This document shows, one piece after another, positions 1 to 9,761 of a stretch of 64,000 nucleotides of DNA. Both the position numbers and the translations under genes were made by a program. Position 1 is the stretch's first letter; the number at the start of each line of letters is the position of its first letter. The stretch comes from Closterium sp. NIES-65 (Eukaryota > Streptophyta > Zygnematophyceae > Desmidiales > Closteriaceae): NCBI GenBank assembly GCA_948144175.1, contig CANXME010002067.1:2480001-2544000 (forward strand). The letters run 5' to 3'. The notes under the pieces are model-generated. The model saw only the letters and a list, made by a program, of their open reading frames with translations. It did not search any database and had not been told where the DNA came from.

Positions 1-1780
1 ACAGGACACCGATTGTGCTCTCAGCAGGACGCACCTGATCGGGCAGAATGGTCAACGGCAAAGACGACGAAATGGCCGCCCGGAAAGGTACATGGTAAAT
101 GGATATTATTATTGCTCGCAACAAGTACAGAATGAGGAGAAGGAGCAAAATCCGGTGAGGAGCAGGGAGGGAACAAGCATGGGAAAAGGAGCAGGGAGGG
201 AACAAGCATGGGGAAAGGAGCAGAAAGGGAACAAGGAGCAGGAATTGAGCTATCCTTTCAGCAGCGTTGATGACTTTTGAGAGTTGTCAAAAGCGGCAAT
301 GATGATGACGTGCCGTTGCTCGTCATATTGACTCGCCATCGCCAGCTGCTCGTGCAGCTTCGACGCCCGCGATGCTTGCGACGCCGCCTCTCGCAACCTA
401 CTACGATTTCGGCACTCGCAAAGCAGCTGGCGACGCACGTGACACTCGCTCGACTCGCCGTCGCGAATAGAGAACATAAGGGATGACCGCCAACAATGTT
501 AGTTTCTATTAAGACTAACCTACGAGCAGGTGGAAGAATCATGGCCAGGAAAGTAAGAAATTGGCAGGAAGCTGCGGAGGGAGGGCGGCAGAATAGAGCC
601 GCCGTTTCTTTCTCTGATGCCTCCTGCTGTCAATTGCGCATTCGTGCCTTTTGCGGCGGTGCCGTCGCGCAGGAGCGATTGTGAAAGGGCGAGGAAGGGA
701 GGGAGGAGGTGCGAAAGTGATGTCCCCTTCCTAATTCGAATGTTCTACCACGTTCTGACATCCTGTAGCTAGTACGGATTGAATTATGAGCATCACATGC
801 AAGTGCCATCTTGCCGATTTTCAACTTGAAATTCGCACGATGGAACTCTATCAACTCTACCATATCGTTTTTGAGCACTTCACAATTTAAGGTCGCAATA
901 AGGCAGGTCGCGGGCTGAGCAGTAGTTCGCTATGTCGCCAGGTCGCCAGGTCGCCAAATCGCTGGTCGATAGTGCCAATATTCCTTTTTTCAATCAAGTT
1001 ACTTGCTCTTCGTATGCTGGGAGATTTTCTTATTGCTGTAGGGCCCATTAGGGTTTCGATTCGTTTTTGTTTCTGCGAGAGTGAATGAAGAGGTCGGTGT
1101 TCGTCAAACAGGGTCAGCTGCTGTCCTGATTCGTCTAACTCGCAGACCTGGCGGGATTTTTGGTAGCTGGACACGCCCTGCTGGAATGCCACGCCACCAT
1201 CGAAACTCGTGTCACCCTGGAAATCGCGAGAGAAGGGGTAACTTGAAAAACCATTCGCATCCGTCGGGATCCACAAACCACGGCTGAATGGGAGGTTGCA
1301 ACTCGCTAATTCCACGTCGTCATCCCTGGTTGGGATATGGCAGCCACGCAAGAGATCTACTGTAGATCATCTACAAATAAATGATGGCTAGGAGGAACTG
1401 GGCCATCATCATCTCCCTCTACTGCCACCATCACCTCCCTGCTGCTGTCTTCTCCAGTTTATTTCCTAGCTTACTAGAGCTTCCTCTCAGACTCCTATAC
1501 ATTGACGTCGTCTGCACTCCTGGTAACACTACTTTCTTGGTTTATCCGTCTAGAGATATTAGGCTGTAGAATTAGGCTCGGCTCTGTGACGCACACAGCT
1601 TCACAAACGATAAAAATCAACCTACCGTTTCCTGGAATCGCTGCACCTCCATGGCAACTTCGGACGGCGCGGGGCGCCTCATTCGGCTCAGCTTACTCAT
1701 CTTTCTGACGTGTCTCGCCGTGGTTTCTCCAGTCCGCTGTGTCCCGTTCGCCGCCTCCCAAGGTTCGGAACCTTTTGTTT
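1..1780. other. no recognisable gene
   Basis: No open frame here resembles a known family. A 154-codon frame on the minus strand (887-1351) has no recognisable domain, and I see no convincing splice signals around it. A purine-rich stretch at 130-240 repeats the motif GGGAAAAGGAGCAGGGAGGG two to three times. The rest is unique low-information sequence. Confidence 0.5.
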
Positions 1781-1885
1781 CCCCCCGTACTATGTACTTA
1801 TAGTAGGTTCTGCTATATTGTAGATATCGAGCTATATAGAGTAAATTGAATGTAGCAGAACCTAGACGTACATAGTATGGGGGGC
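1781..1885. repeat. 105-bp imperfect hairpin (foldback)
   Basis: The left arm (1781-1817) begins CCCCCCGTACTATGTAC and the right arm (1850-1885) ends GTACATAGTATGGGGGG. Inner arm segments TAGGTTCTGCTA and TAGCAGAACCTA also pair. This gives roughly 29 paired bases in two helices, separated by a small asymmetric internal loop and closed by a loop of about 30 nt. It could be a very short MITE or a small-RNA precursor. No target duplication is evident. Confidence 0.7.
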
Positions 1886-2209
1886 AACAATTTTGGGATC
1901 CTTGTAAAACAAACTTAGCGTTCACTGAACGGAAATCGAAGGTCTGAAACGCCACCGGTAGGGGTCCATTTCAGGTCCTGTATGGGTCCGGGCAGGACCC
2001 AACAAAAAGGTGCTAACCAGATTCCAATACGTGCTCCTCGCAGATACTTCTGGAGCTACATTGCGGAGTCCGAAATGGGTCCGGAAAGACCCATTTCAGA
2101 CCTGTGTTCGGAGGCCGCCGGGCTTTAAGTTTGTAACACAAACACCCGGAATAACAGTGTTACCAGATAGAGTTACAAACAACACTATAGAAACTCCTTA
2201 ACACTTACC

Positions 2210-3313
2210 GACGCGGTCGGCGACTCGCGGCCACTTGCGCTCGCGCTGCTTTGCGTGCTCAGCATCTGGCGACATGTAGGTCCGTGGTCCGTCAGGGCCG
2301 CTGGCAGGTGAGCCAGTCTGTGCAGGCGCCACATTGGATGTGGTTGCTCGGTGCGCCGGAAATTGTTGTGGTGTTGACGGCCTGGCAGACGTGCGTGACC
2401 CTGTGAAAGGGGGACTCTGCGGAATGGAGTGCGCAGCCGTCCCAGTAACTGGCATGTAACCAACGTTTCGCTCGTTGGATTCTCGCATCGCCTTCATAGC
2501 GCGCTGGGTGTTAGCGAGGACGTCCATCATCATCTTCATCATGTGGGCATTATCACCGCCCTCAGCATGAGTGGCTGCCATGTTGACTGGGGTGTGGGGA
2601 CTTGACTCTCCACCAACCTTGCTGGTTTTGGGGGGAGGGAGATCAGGTTTAAGTGTGCCCGCACCCTGGCCTGGAAAGTCTTCGGTCGGCGATGGAAAGT
2701 CGGCTCCGACCACTGCGTCGCTTGGTGCATTGGGATGCGCGTCGAGTCCTTGTCCAGCGTGCTGAGCTGCCACTCCAACGCTCACAGTCCCGGGCCTCCC
2801 GCGAACCTGCGCGTATGGGGCATCAGTGTGAGCACTCGCTTTACCATGTCCACCAATAGCCGCAACAGCAGCCTCTCCCCCCCCCTGCTCCTCGTCAGCT
2901 TGGTCCCACGGGTCTTGCTGTACGAGCAGGTGTGGCTTACTTCCACCCGAGCCTCCAGTACCGCCCATTTTCAGATTATCGTAGCCCTGCATCTGCATCA
3001 CCGCCTTGCCGTTTGATCCTGCGTCGATACTGTTCGTGGCACCACGAGCGGACGACTTCACATGCGGAGCGACAGCAGCAGAGCGGCCGCCAGGCGCAAG
3101 CGCCTGAGCCGGTGCACCACGGGAGTGTGTAGCCGAGGCGATGGGATGCGCCACCTGTTCGTCGTCGTCGTAACCGTCCATGTCTTCTTCACACGACGTG
3201 CTCTCGCTCGCCTCGTTTGGATTGAACTCGGAGACAGAGTGGAACAAGTAGCCACAACCGCTTTTTGGTGGTCGAGTGCAAAAATAGCTTACGCGTCTCT
3301 TCGGGAGCTGGCA
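2210..3313 (-). CDS. exon of unknown protein with GRF-like zinc-finger end
   Basis: A 368-codon open stretch on the minus strand ends at a strong splice donor (G|GTAAGT at 2210/2209). Upstream it opens after a GGCGCAG acceptor-like site at 3313, and no ATG lies between the previous stop and that site. It therefore looks like an internal exon. The N-terminal residues RRVSYFC..PP..GCGYLFHSV resemble the second half of a GRF zinc finger (GR.FY.C......C.FF.W). A low-complexity region rich in Gly, Ala, Ser and Pro follows, with an acidic patch (DGYDDDE), and then a short Met-rich helical segment (MMKMMMDVLANTQRAMKAM) that could be a coiled coil. I could not identify partner exons. GRF fingers occur both in host DNA/RNA-binding proteins and in TE-derived proteins, so the function is open. 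Confidence 0.4.
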
Positions 3314-4066
3314 CTGCGCCAAGTGATGACAAAGGCTTTTGTGAGCGCAGGGGCCTTTCCTTTTTCACGGCGAAGAGCCGTCTCCAAGCTTATCCCGTAT
3401 GGCGCGTCAGTCGGTTCTCGATCCACGCCGCCAGGGTGGCGAAGCGACAGGAGTATTGGTCGGTGCGACTGACCAGTGGGGTTCTTCTCTCTGTACAACC
3501 CTACTTTTTCCCTAGCCACGCGGAATGCCTTTGTCAATACTTTCTTAGCAGATGAAAGCGCTCGGTCGTGTGGCAAAAGGATGTGATCGGCGTATCTGCT
3601 AGGTAAAGAGGACTGGCGAGAGGGGCCCGCCCTCCCCTAGTCTTCCTGTATTTGTTGCCCCGATAAATCTCATGTCTTATGGATCCTTGGTGACGGTAGT
3701 ATGATGCATTCCAGCAAGGGTTCCATGGAGGCTCACACACCACACCACACCACACCATGAAGCAGACGCATTCGGCTTGGTTGCCAACGCGCGTACGAGC
3801 AAAATGTCATTCACGATCATTGTAAGTTCAGCAGTGGCACCAACCGTGCCATGGCGGCGGATCATCAAAGTCAAGTGACGCCGTCGCATGTATCCATCAG
3901 ATTGTATTCCAACGCCTAATGCTTACAAGCTTGTCCGACCAATTTCAAGTTTGAACTTGCACCTGTCTGCTCTACTGATGTCTGGTGGCGTTGAAAGAGG
4001 GAGGGAAAGCCACACGAAGTTGATGAGCTGATAAATTCATCTCTTCTTTTTCCTGCTCCATTGCAG
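3314..4066. other. no recognisable gene
   Basis: Reading frames here are short and featureless. A CACACCACACCACACC short repeat lies near 3733. Nothing else was identified. Confidence 0.4.
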
Positions 4067-4150
4067 CCCCTCTCCTACCTGCTAGCGGAATAAGTGCGCT
4101 GGCTGGAATCCCAGCAAGCATAGGGGGAAAATTTGATGTCTGGGTGGCTT
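4067..4150 (+). pseudogene. possible decayed LRR exon
   Basis: After a TTGCAG acceptor-like site at 4066, the plus strand reads GISALAGIPASIGGKFDV. This matches the core of the LRR exons further down (N.LSGSIPS.IG.L). Unlike them, it lacks a GT donor at the expected 72-nt distance, and the phase from TTGCAG is wrong. It is either a relic of the same LRR exon family or a chance match. Confidence 0.25.
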
Positions 4151-5179
4151 GCTGCCATGGATGGATGCAGCAATACCAAGGCGTTGTGGCTCATTTACGA
4201 CCACGAGTACTAGTATTCGTAGTAAAATAACTCGGTGGAGTGCCTTAAAGAGCTTAGAAATGCTCATCCCCAACGATATATACTTCCTATTTGACCTCGT
4301 TTACTGTTTACACCTCTTATCTTATGTCGTTATCAACGGATAAGTCAGTGGCCACGGCATGCCCATGCTCCCATGCGCACAATGCTTAGTGCTGTGGCAC
4401 TTTGGATCTGCGAGTCACAGTTTCTAGTTACTTCACCATCGCATGTGTCCATTCCGCACTTGTGGCACAGGCTGATGAGTGAGGGAGGAAGAGAAAGGTG
4501 CAACACGCAGGTGATGAGAGCCAATCTATCCCTCCTCTCTTCCTCCTCTGCCCTAGCTTCTATCCTTCTCTTGCCCTCCTGCCCCCCTCCCCCACCTTTT
4601 GCCGCCAGTGCGAGTCCTGCGGGACTTGCAGCAAGCGTTGGGGCAGAATTTCCCTGTTTTGGATTGGTGGGACTGCAGCGTTCTCTTCTATGCCGAACCC
4701 CAAGGCTATCTGGGCTGCAATGACCAAGGCATGGTGACTGACATGTGAGAGTACCAACTCTAGCTGGTCTTGCATCCCCCATGTGTGAACCAACTCTTGC
4801 TGGACTTGACTTGAATGCCTACATCTTCTCTCCCTCCACCATTCTGCGTGCTCTGCGTTTGCACTCCCTTGTTGCATTTTGGAGAGCTAACCCTTGCCGG
4901 CCATGCAATCTGCGTGTTTCTTTGTATTTCTCTTGCATTCCCTTTCTTCTTTAACCGCTCTTGCCATTGTTCCACCCTCTTCCAAATTGACTGTCTGCGT
5001 TGATGAGCCCATTAAGATGGTCTCTACTGTTCTTCAAGGCATGTTAGGATGGTAGCATGTTAACTCATCAGAATTAAGAATTAAGGATCATCGGGCAAGT
5101 GAGCATGTTCGATGTTGATTCTGGAACAATTTTCCACGCTGAATCAGTTCTACGTTGAAATCATTTTAAAGATGGGGTC
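4151..5179. other. no recognisable gene
   Basis: No domain, repeat or element boundary was recognised. The pyrimidine-rich stretch 4540-4610 produces only shadow frames. Confidence 0.4.
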
Positions 5180-5187
5180 CTACGAGT

Positions 5188-5497
5188 AGGGTTGAGCAAA
5201 AACACGAACACCTGTCGAGGCGAACCGAACATATATTTTTTTTTGGCTTAAAATGTTCGCCGAACAGTGTTCGATGTTTGCCTCGAACACGTTCGTGTTC
5301 GGGCCGCTGCTGCAATTTGCCCGCGACGAACACGAACGTGTTCGAGGTTCGCCCGAACACGCCTTCACAGGCGAACTGCGAACACCATTTTTTGCTCAAA
5401 GTGTTCGCCGAACCGAACAGTGTTCGGTTCGGCAAACAAAGGTGTTCGTGTAGGGGCGAACACGAACACGTTCGTGTTCGCCCCTTGCTCATCCCTA
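5188..5497. mobile_element. hAT MITE, 310 bp, exact 8-bp TSD
   Basis: The left end is TAGGGTTGAGCAA and the right end is TTGCTCATCCCTA, inverted with one mismatch. The 8-bp sequence CCTACGAG lies immediately outside both ends (5180-5187 and 5498-5505). An 8-bp duplication and TAG..TGAGCA ends are typical of hAT elements. The interior has no coding capacity. It consists of many direct and inverted copies of CGAACACGAAC/GTTCGTGTTCG, which look like subterminal transposase-binding repeats. Frames through it encode only Cys/Arg/Thr-rich shadows of that motif. Confidence 0.9.
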
Positions 5498-5505
5498 CCT
5501 ACGAG

Positions 5506-6399
5506 GAAGAGAGCAGGACAGGCACAGCTTCAGTAGTTCTACCATGCATAAGTCAGAGCACAAGTTGACATGTCAAGTGGTATGGCAACAGGTGCAGCTG
5601 CAGGTACTTGTGTTCGCTAATTGAGCCCTTGCGGATCATGTATTCGCTGGATGTTAAGGTTAAGGTTAAAAGTTATGTTAAGGTTAAAATTCATCTTCAA
5701 ACAGGATTAAGGAACATCTTCCATGAATTATCGAAGGTAAATCAAGGGTTCTATAGAAGGGGAGAGGGAGCAGGACAGACACAGTTTTAGTAGTTCTATC
5801 ATGCCCAAGTCAGAAAACTAGTTGGCATGCCAAGGGGAATGGCAACTGTTGTAAATTCAGCAGGTTTGTGCACAAATGGTTTTGTCAACAAAGAATTAGA
5901 GAAAATGGGTGAGTGGAAGGAGGGAGGTTGTGGTGGTGCATATGAGTGTGTTGGGGTCCTGCTAAAGGGGTTGCTACGTGCCATGGGACGAATTTCACAT
6001 AGAAATGCGACAAAATGTCACCGCAGAACCAAAATGTCCCTTTGAAAACTCATTAACCAAAGGTAGACATTTGGAGGCAGTACTAGGTGTTAATGTTGTC
6101 TAACCTTCCTTATCACCCCCCTTCCCTTCTCCGTTTCCCTCCGTTTTCTCTTGCGTGGTTCATATTGAAATGAGTTCAGTGCAGCAGAACGCTGCTCAGA
6201 CGCACCTCCCAGGTCTCTATCATCTCCATGCATGCAGGCGCAGGTGGACAACATGTGGGCTGCATGGGCCTCTCCTCGAATCAAATAGTACCGAAACCAC
6301 CTTGATGGATTCACCAATCTCTCATTTTATTTCACTCTTGATCCCGTTTCATAACAAAATTATCATGTTCCCCACCCTTTTCATTCCACTGCCCACCAG
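5506..6399. other. non-genic stretch, possible intron
   Basis: The short direct repeat TTAAGGTTAA occurs near 5655-5690, and the motif CAGGACAG.CACAG.TT.AGTAGTTCTA occurs twice (5516 and 5770). The latter suggests an old tandem duplication of about 250 bp. I see no gene. Confidence 0.4.
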
Positions 6400-6471
6400 T
6401 TTGATAGAGCGCCAACGATTAACCGGATCCATTCCAGATTCCATCAGTGCCTTGGACAAGCTGACCTATCT
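6400..6471 (+). CDS. LRR exon 1 (72 nt), most diverged
   Basis: The exon lies between a CCCACCAG acceptor and a GTGAGTATG donor. It is exactly 72 nt with phase-2 borders and reads RQRLTGSIPDSISALDKLTYL, a plant-type LRR (LxGxIPxxIxxLxxLxxL). It is the earliest unit with intact splice signals and has the most divergent sequence. Its link to the downstream kinase gene is inferred from exon length and phase only. Confidence 0.5.
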
Positions 6472-7064
6472 GTGAGTATGAGTGGGGGCATGCACACATG
6501 ACTGTGAGCATGGAGAGATGCGCATATGCAGAGATGAGCACGAGCATTGGCCTACGTAAATGGGACCAAATCGTGATGAGCAGGTGGTGAACATCATCGT
6601 ACGATGGCCAGCCAGTGGCAAGCTTGTCACAAGGAGAATGACGTCCCTGCCAGGTTTACGGTGAACCTACCTACGAGAGTTTTTAGTGGAAACTTTCGCA
6701 GGGTGAAAATCGTTAGGAGAAAGAACAGTTTCCATGACATCCTCCCAAATTGTTTTTACCTCCTTCCGTGTCCAACCCACTTCGATAAATGCCTGTGCAT
6801 ACGTCTACCCCTTCGGCATAGACGCACGACTCTGCTGAAGACTAATGACTCGTTCTCTTCGTGCCATGACTGCTACATGACCTCCTCTTAACCTGAAAAG
6901 CAGACTGGGCAAGGGAAAGGCAGCCAAAATTTTCCCAACAGCCATCCAGAGAGCGACACATTTTGCCACATCCAGCAGGGCCAGCAACCTTTCAACTGAA
7001 ACCTCAGTTCATGTGGTTCTGGTTAATTTCACACCCCTGTCTTGTATGATAAATAAGTGTGCTG
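6472..7064. other. intron-like sequence, no gene
   Basis: A 95-codon frame at 6604-6891 has no recognisable domain. I see no element ends. Confidence 0.4.
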
Positions 7065-7072
7065 CTGTACAG

Positions 7073-8055
7073 TAGGGTTGAGCACGGGGGCAGACTGGGC
7101 CCTGCCAGGTCGGCCCTCCCCGAAACTGTCCCGGGCCGAACCTCTAAGTTGGGCTGTCGGCCCGGGGCGGGCCGGGCGGTCCTGGTCCGCCGGACCATCG
7201 GCGGCTTGATTTTGGCTAGGCATGAGCGAAAGGCCGCAACCTGACCCATGTTTTTGGCCGGTCGGCATCATCGGATCGGGTCGGATCGGGTCGGGTCGGG
7301 CCTTAGGCCGACTTTGAACTGAGACTCGGAATTGGGTCAAAAACAGGGTAGCCGGGTCGGGCTTTGACTTGACCCGATTTCGACACTTGGGAAACCCCGA
7401 AAGTCGATGTCGAGGGGACATTTTTCCACTCAACATCAGTCCCGCATCCTAACTAACCGCCAGCCCAGAAATCCTAGTTTTTAGGCAAGTACTAGTAGAC
7501 TATGTCCAGAGGATGAATGTCGAAAGATCTATACAGATTGGGAGTGGAGGATTTTGGGAATTGTAGATTCAGTGCGGTAAAAGGTGGTGAGCAGTGACGA
7601 ATTGGTTGGAAATTTTTGTTCCAATTCTTCGAAACGTGTGCCTAGGCTGAGAAAATTACAGGTAAAAAATCCTGATGCTCACAGATATCGCAACGAATTC
7701 GTCAATGGGCGGAATTCCCGATCGGCGCAGATCGACGGGCAAATCGCAGATCTGTGCAGAGGGCGGACGAGAGCAGTTTCCTGACCCGAGCCGACCTCGG
7801 GTCGACCCGACTTGATGTCGGGCCAGGAAAGACCCAACCCTGAACCCCCGGGTCGGGTCAGGGTACTCAACATCCTGGTCCGGGGCTGGCCCGACCCGAC
7901 CCGACCCGGAAACCTGCTTGGCCCTGCCAAATTGGGTCGGGTCGGGCCAGATGCCTACTTTTGGCCCGCCCGTTTAGGGGTGGACCGGGCCGGCCCGTCT
8001 CGAGGTGCGGCTCTGGTCGGGCCGTTTTGGCCCGCTTTTGAGACCCATGCTCCGC
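7073..8055. mobile_element. decayed hAT MITE interrupted by a second MITE
   Basis: The left end TAGGGTTGAGCAC at 7073 is the same hAT-type terminus as the element at 5188. GC-rich subterminal repeats of GGGCC/GGCCCG follow up to 7216, resume after the inner insertion at 7966 and run to about 8055, where the right terminus (..CATGCTC) is too decayed to place. No matching target duplication was found on the right, so the right boundary is approximate. Confidence 0.55.
7217..7957. mobile_element. inner hAT MITE, 741 bp, 8-bp TSD with one mismatch
   Basis: The element runs from TAGGCATGAGC to ..AGATGCCTA (7-bp perfect inverted end). It is flanked by ATTTTGGC (7209-7216) and CTTTTGGC (7958-7965), an 8-bp duplication with one mismatch. 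The subterminal DNA is dense in GGGTCGGGTC and GACCCGACCC repeats. There is no coding capacity. It is inserted in the MITE that begins at 7073. Confidence 0.7.
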
Positions 8056-9389
8056 TCTCATTGAGGCCTATCAGAGCGTATGGTAGGAAGTATATGAGAA
8101 CCGTATTAGTTTCAAAATTAACGAGAGCAAGAGCTGAAACTAGGCCAGTATGGTTTATGCCTACATGGTTATACATTATCGAGATGGAATTGAGAGGGTT
8201 TGTTTTGTGCATTATTCTCGCTTTGATAGCCATGGCTCGTTCGTTTGAGTTGAACCGAGCTTAGTCTGCCACAGTCCTAGGAAGCCTTATGATGAAGGGA
8301 CCAAGTTTGTCTACCAGAATTTGCCACCATAAGAAATGTGTTCAGGGAAGGCATGAAAGACTAGGCACGAGCATAGGTCTAAGACACGCCGACTTGGTTC
8401 AAGTTGCCATGAGCCGGTGGGCTGACGAGCCAGTCGGGCAGCTGACCAAGCTCGTGGCTCGTCCATTGTAGACAAGTAGACATTGCTGCTTCGGGTGAAT
8501 CTTGCATTTCGGCTTTGAATTTGCTTTTCGAGTTTCTCATCTGGGTAGAAACGGATCTTGGCTCGTCGAGATCGATTTGGTTCCAGTCAGTTGATTCTCG
8601 GATTGCCGGCTTGTGTTGACTCGATTGTCATCTTGGACCCGTGTTTCAATAAAAGGTAGAAATAGAAGAATGAGCTCCAACTATGTCAATTAAGGGTCAT
8701 ATGTATCTCACAAGACTCAAGAGTCATGATTCTTAGGTCACATAATTCTTGAGTCATGACTCAAGAGTCATATGTATCCCACCAGACAACAACATGATTT
8801 TTCATGATATGGGAGCCATCCCGGATCATCAAGCATATTCTTGCCCAGTTCGGGCCAGCCAGGTTCGACCAGCTTGTGGCCGGCAGGTGAACGAATTAGT
8901 TTAACAAGCCGGCAAGCCGGGTCTCGGCTCGTCTGGCATATGTTGGACTATATGCGTCTGGCGTACCAGACGTGTTCGTACTATACGCCCACGTACGTAC
9001 GTTGTACGTTGGATTTCATGCCTTAGGATATGCTCAAAATACGGTGGCCCGGACAGGGTAGAAAATGTTCCGGGCAGGGGAAAAATTATCAGGGAGTGAG
9101 TGATGGTCCCTATATTATATGATTCTTGCCGATCTGCACGGATCTGCTGGCGGAATACCAAATTCGTGCGGATATGGCTGCGGAATTCTAGATTCCCGCG
9201 GATCTGGCGGCGGAATGCCTGATCTGCACGTCTCTGACTAGCGTCCAGCTGCGACATTAGCGGTCGACGTAGCTTTTCAAAACTATGTAGAATAACATAG
9301 GCGTGAGACACCCCTTGCCGTGGTACGCACACACACCGACGTGAAAGCTTAAGTGTGGTTGGAAGGGAAGGGTTGGGTTTGGGAGGTGG
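8056..9389. other. non-genic stretch with short palindromes and repeats
   Basis: At 8697-8785 the motif TCATATGTATC[T/C]CAC is repeated directly around a cluster containing the 16-bp palindrome TTGAGTCATGACTCAA. At 9127-9220 a 30-bp-scale unit around CGGATCTGGCGGCGGAAT recurs about three times. No gene was recognised. Confidence 0.5.
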
Positions 9390-9761
9390 TGTGAGGTTAG
9401 ATATGAGCATCAAACCGAACTTAAGTTCGGTTCAAGATGTTCGGTTCGAGCTTTTTTGGGCAAAAAAGTTTGAGCAAACCTAATAGAAGTTCGCGCGAAC
9501 TTTTCCGGTTCGAGATTTGAATTTCGAACCGAACAGGTTCGAAGTGCGAATGTGTTAGATTCGAACCGCGAAGGGTTCGAATTACATTTCTCGCCAAACC
9601 GAAACCCCCTCGACTTTCCCGTCAAAATCGGGAAAGTCGAAAGGTTGGCTGCCATTTCGAGGCAGCCAACCCTAGTCTCGTAGTTTTAGAAGCTCACATC
9701 TAGATCTAGATCTAGTCTAGGCTCTAGCACAACCATAGTTCATCTACAAGGTTCTTTCACC

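Noticed and set aside
5166-5568. Cys/Arg/Thr-rich small proteins on both strands
   Set aside because: Produced by the GAACAC repeats of the hAT MITE.
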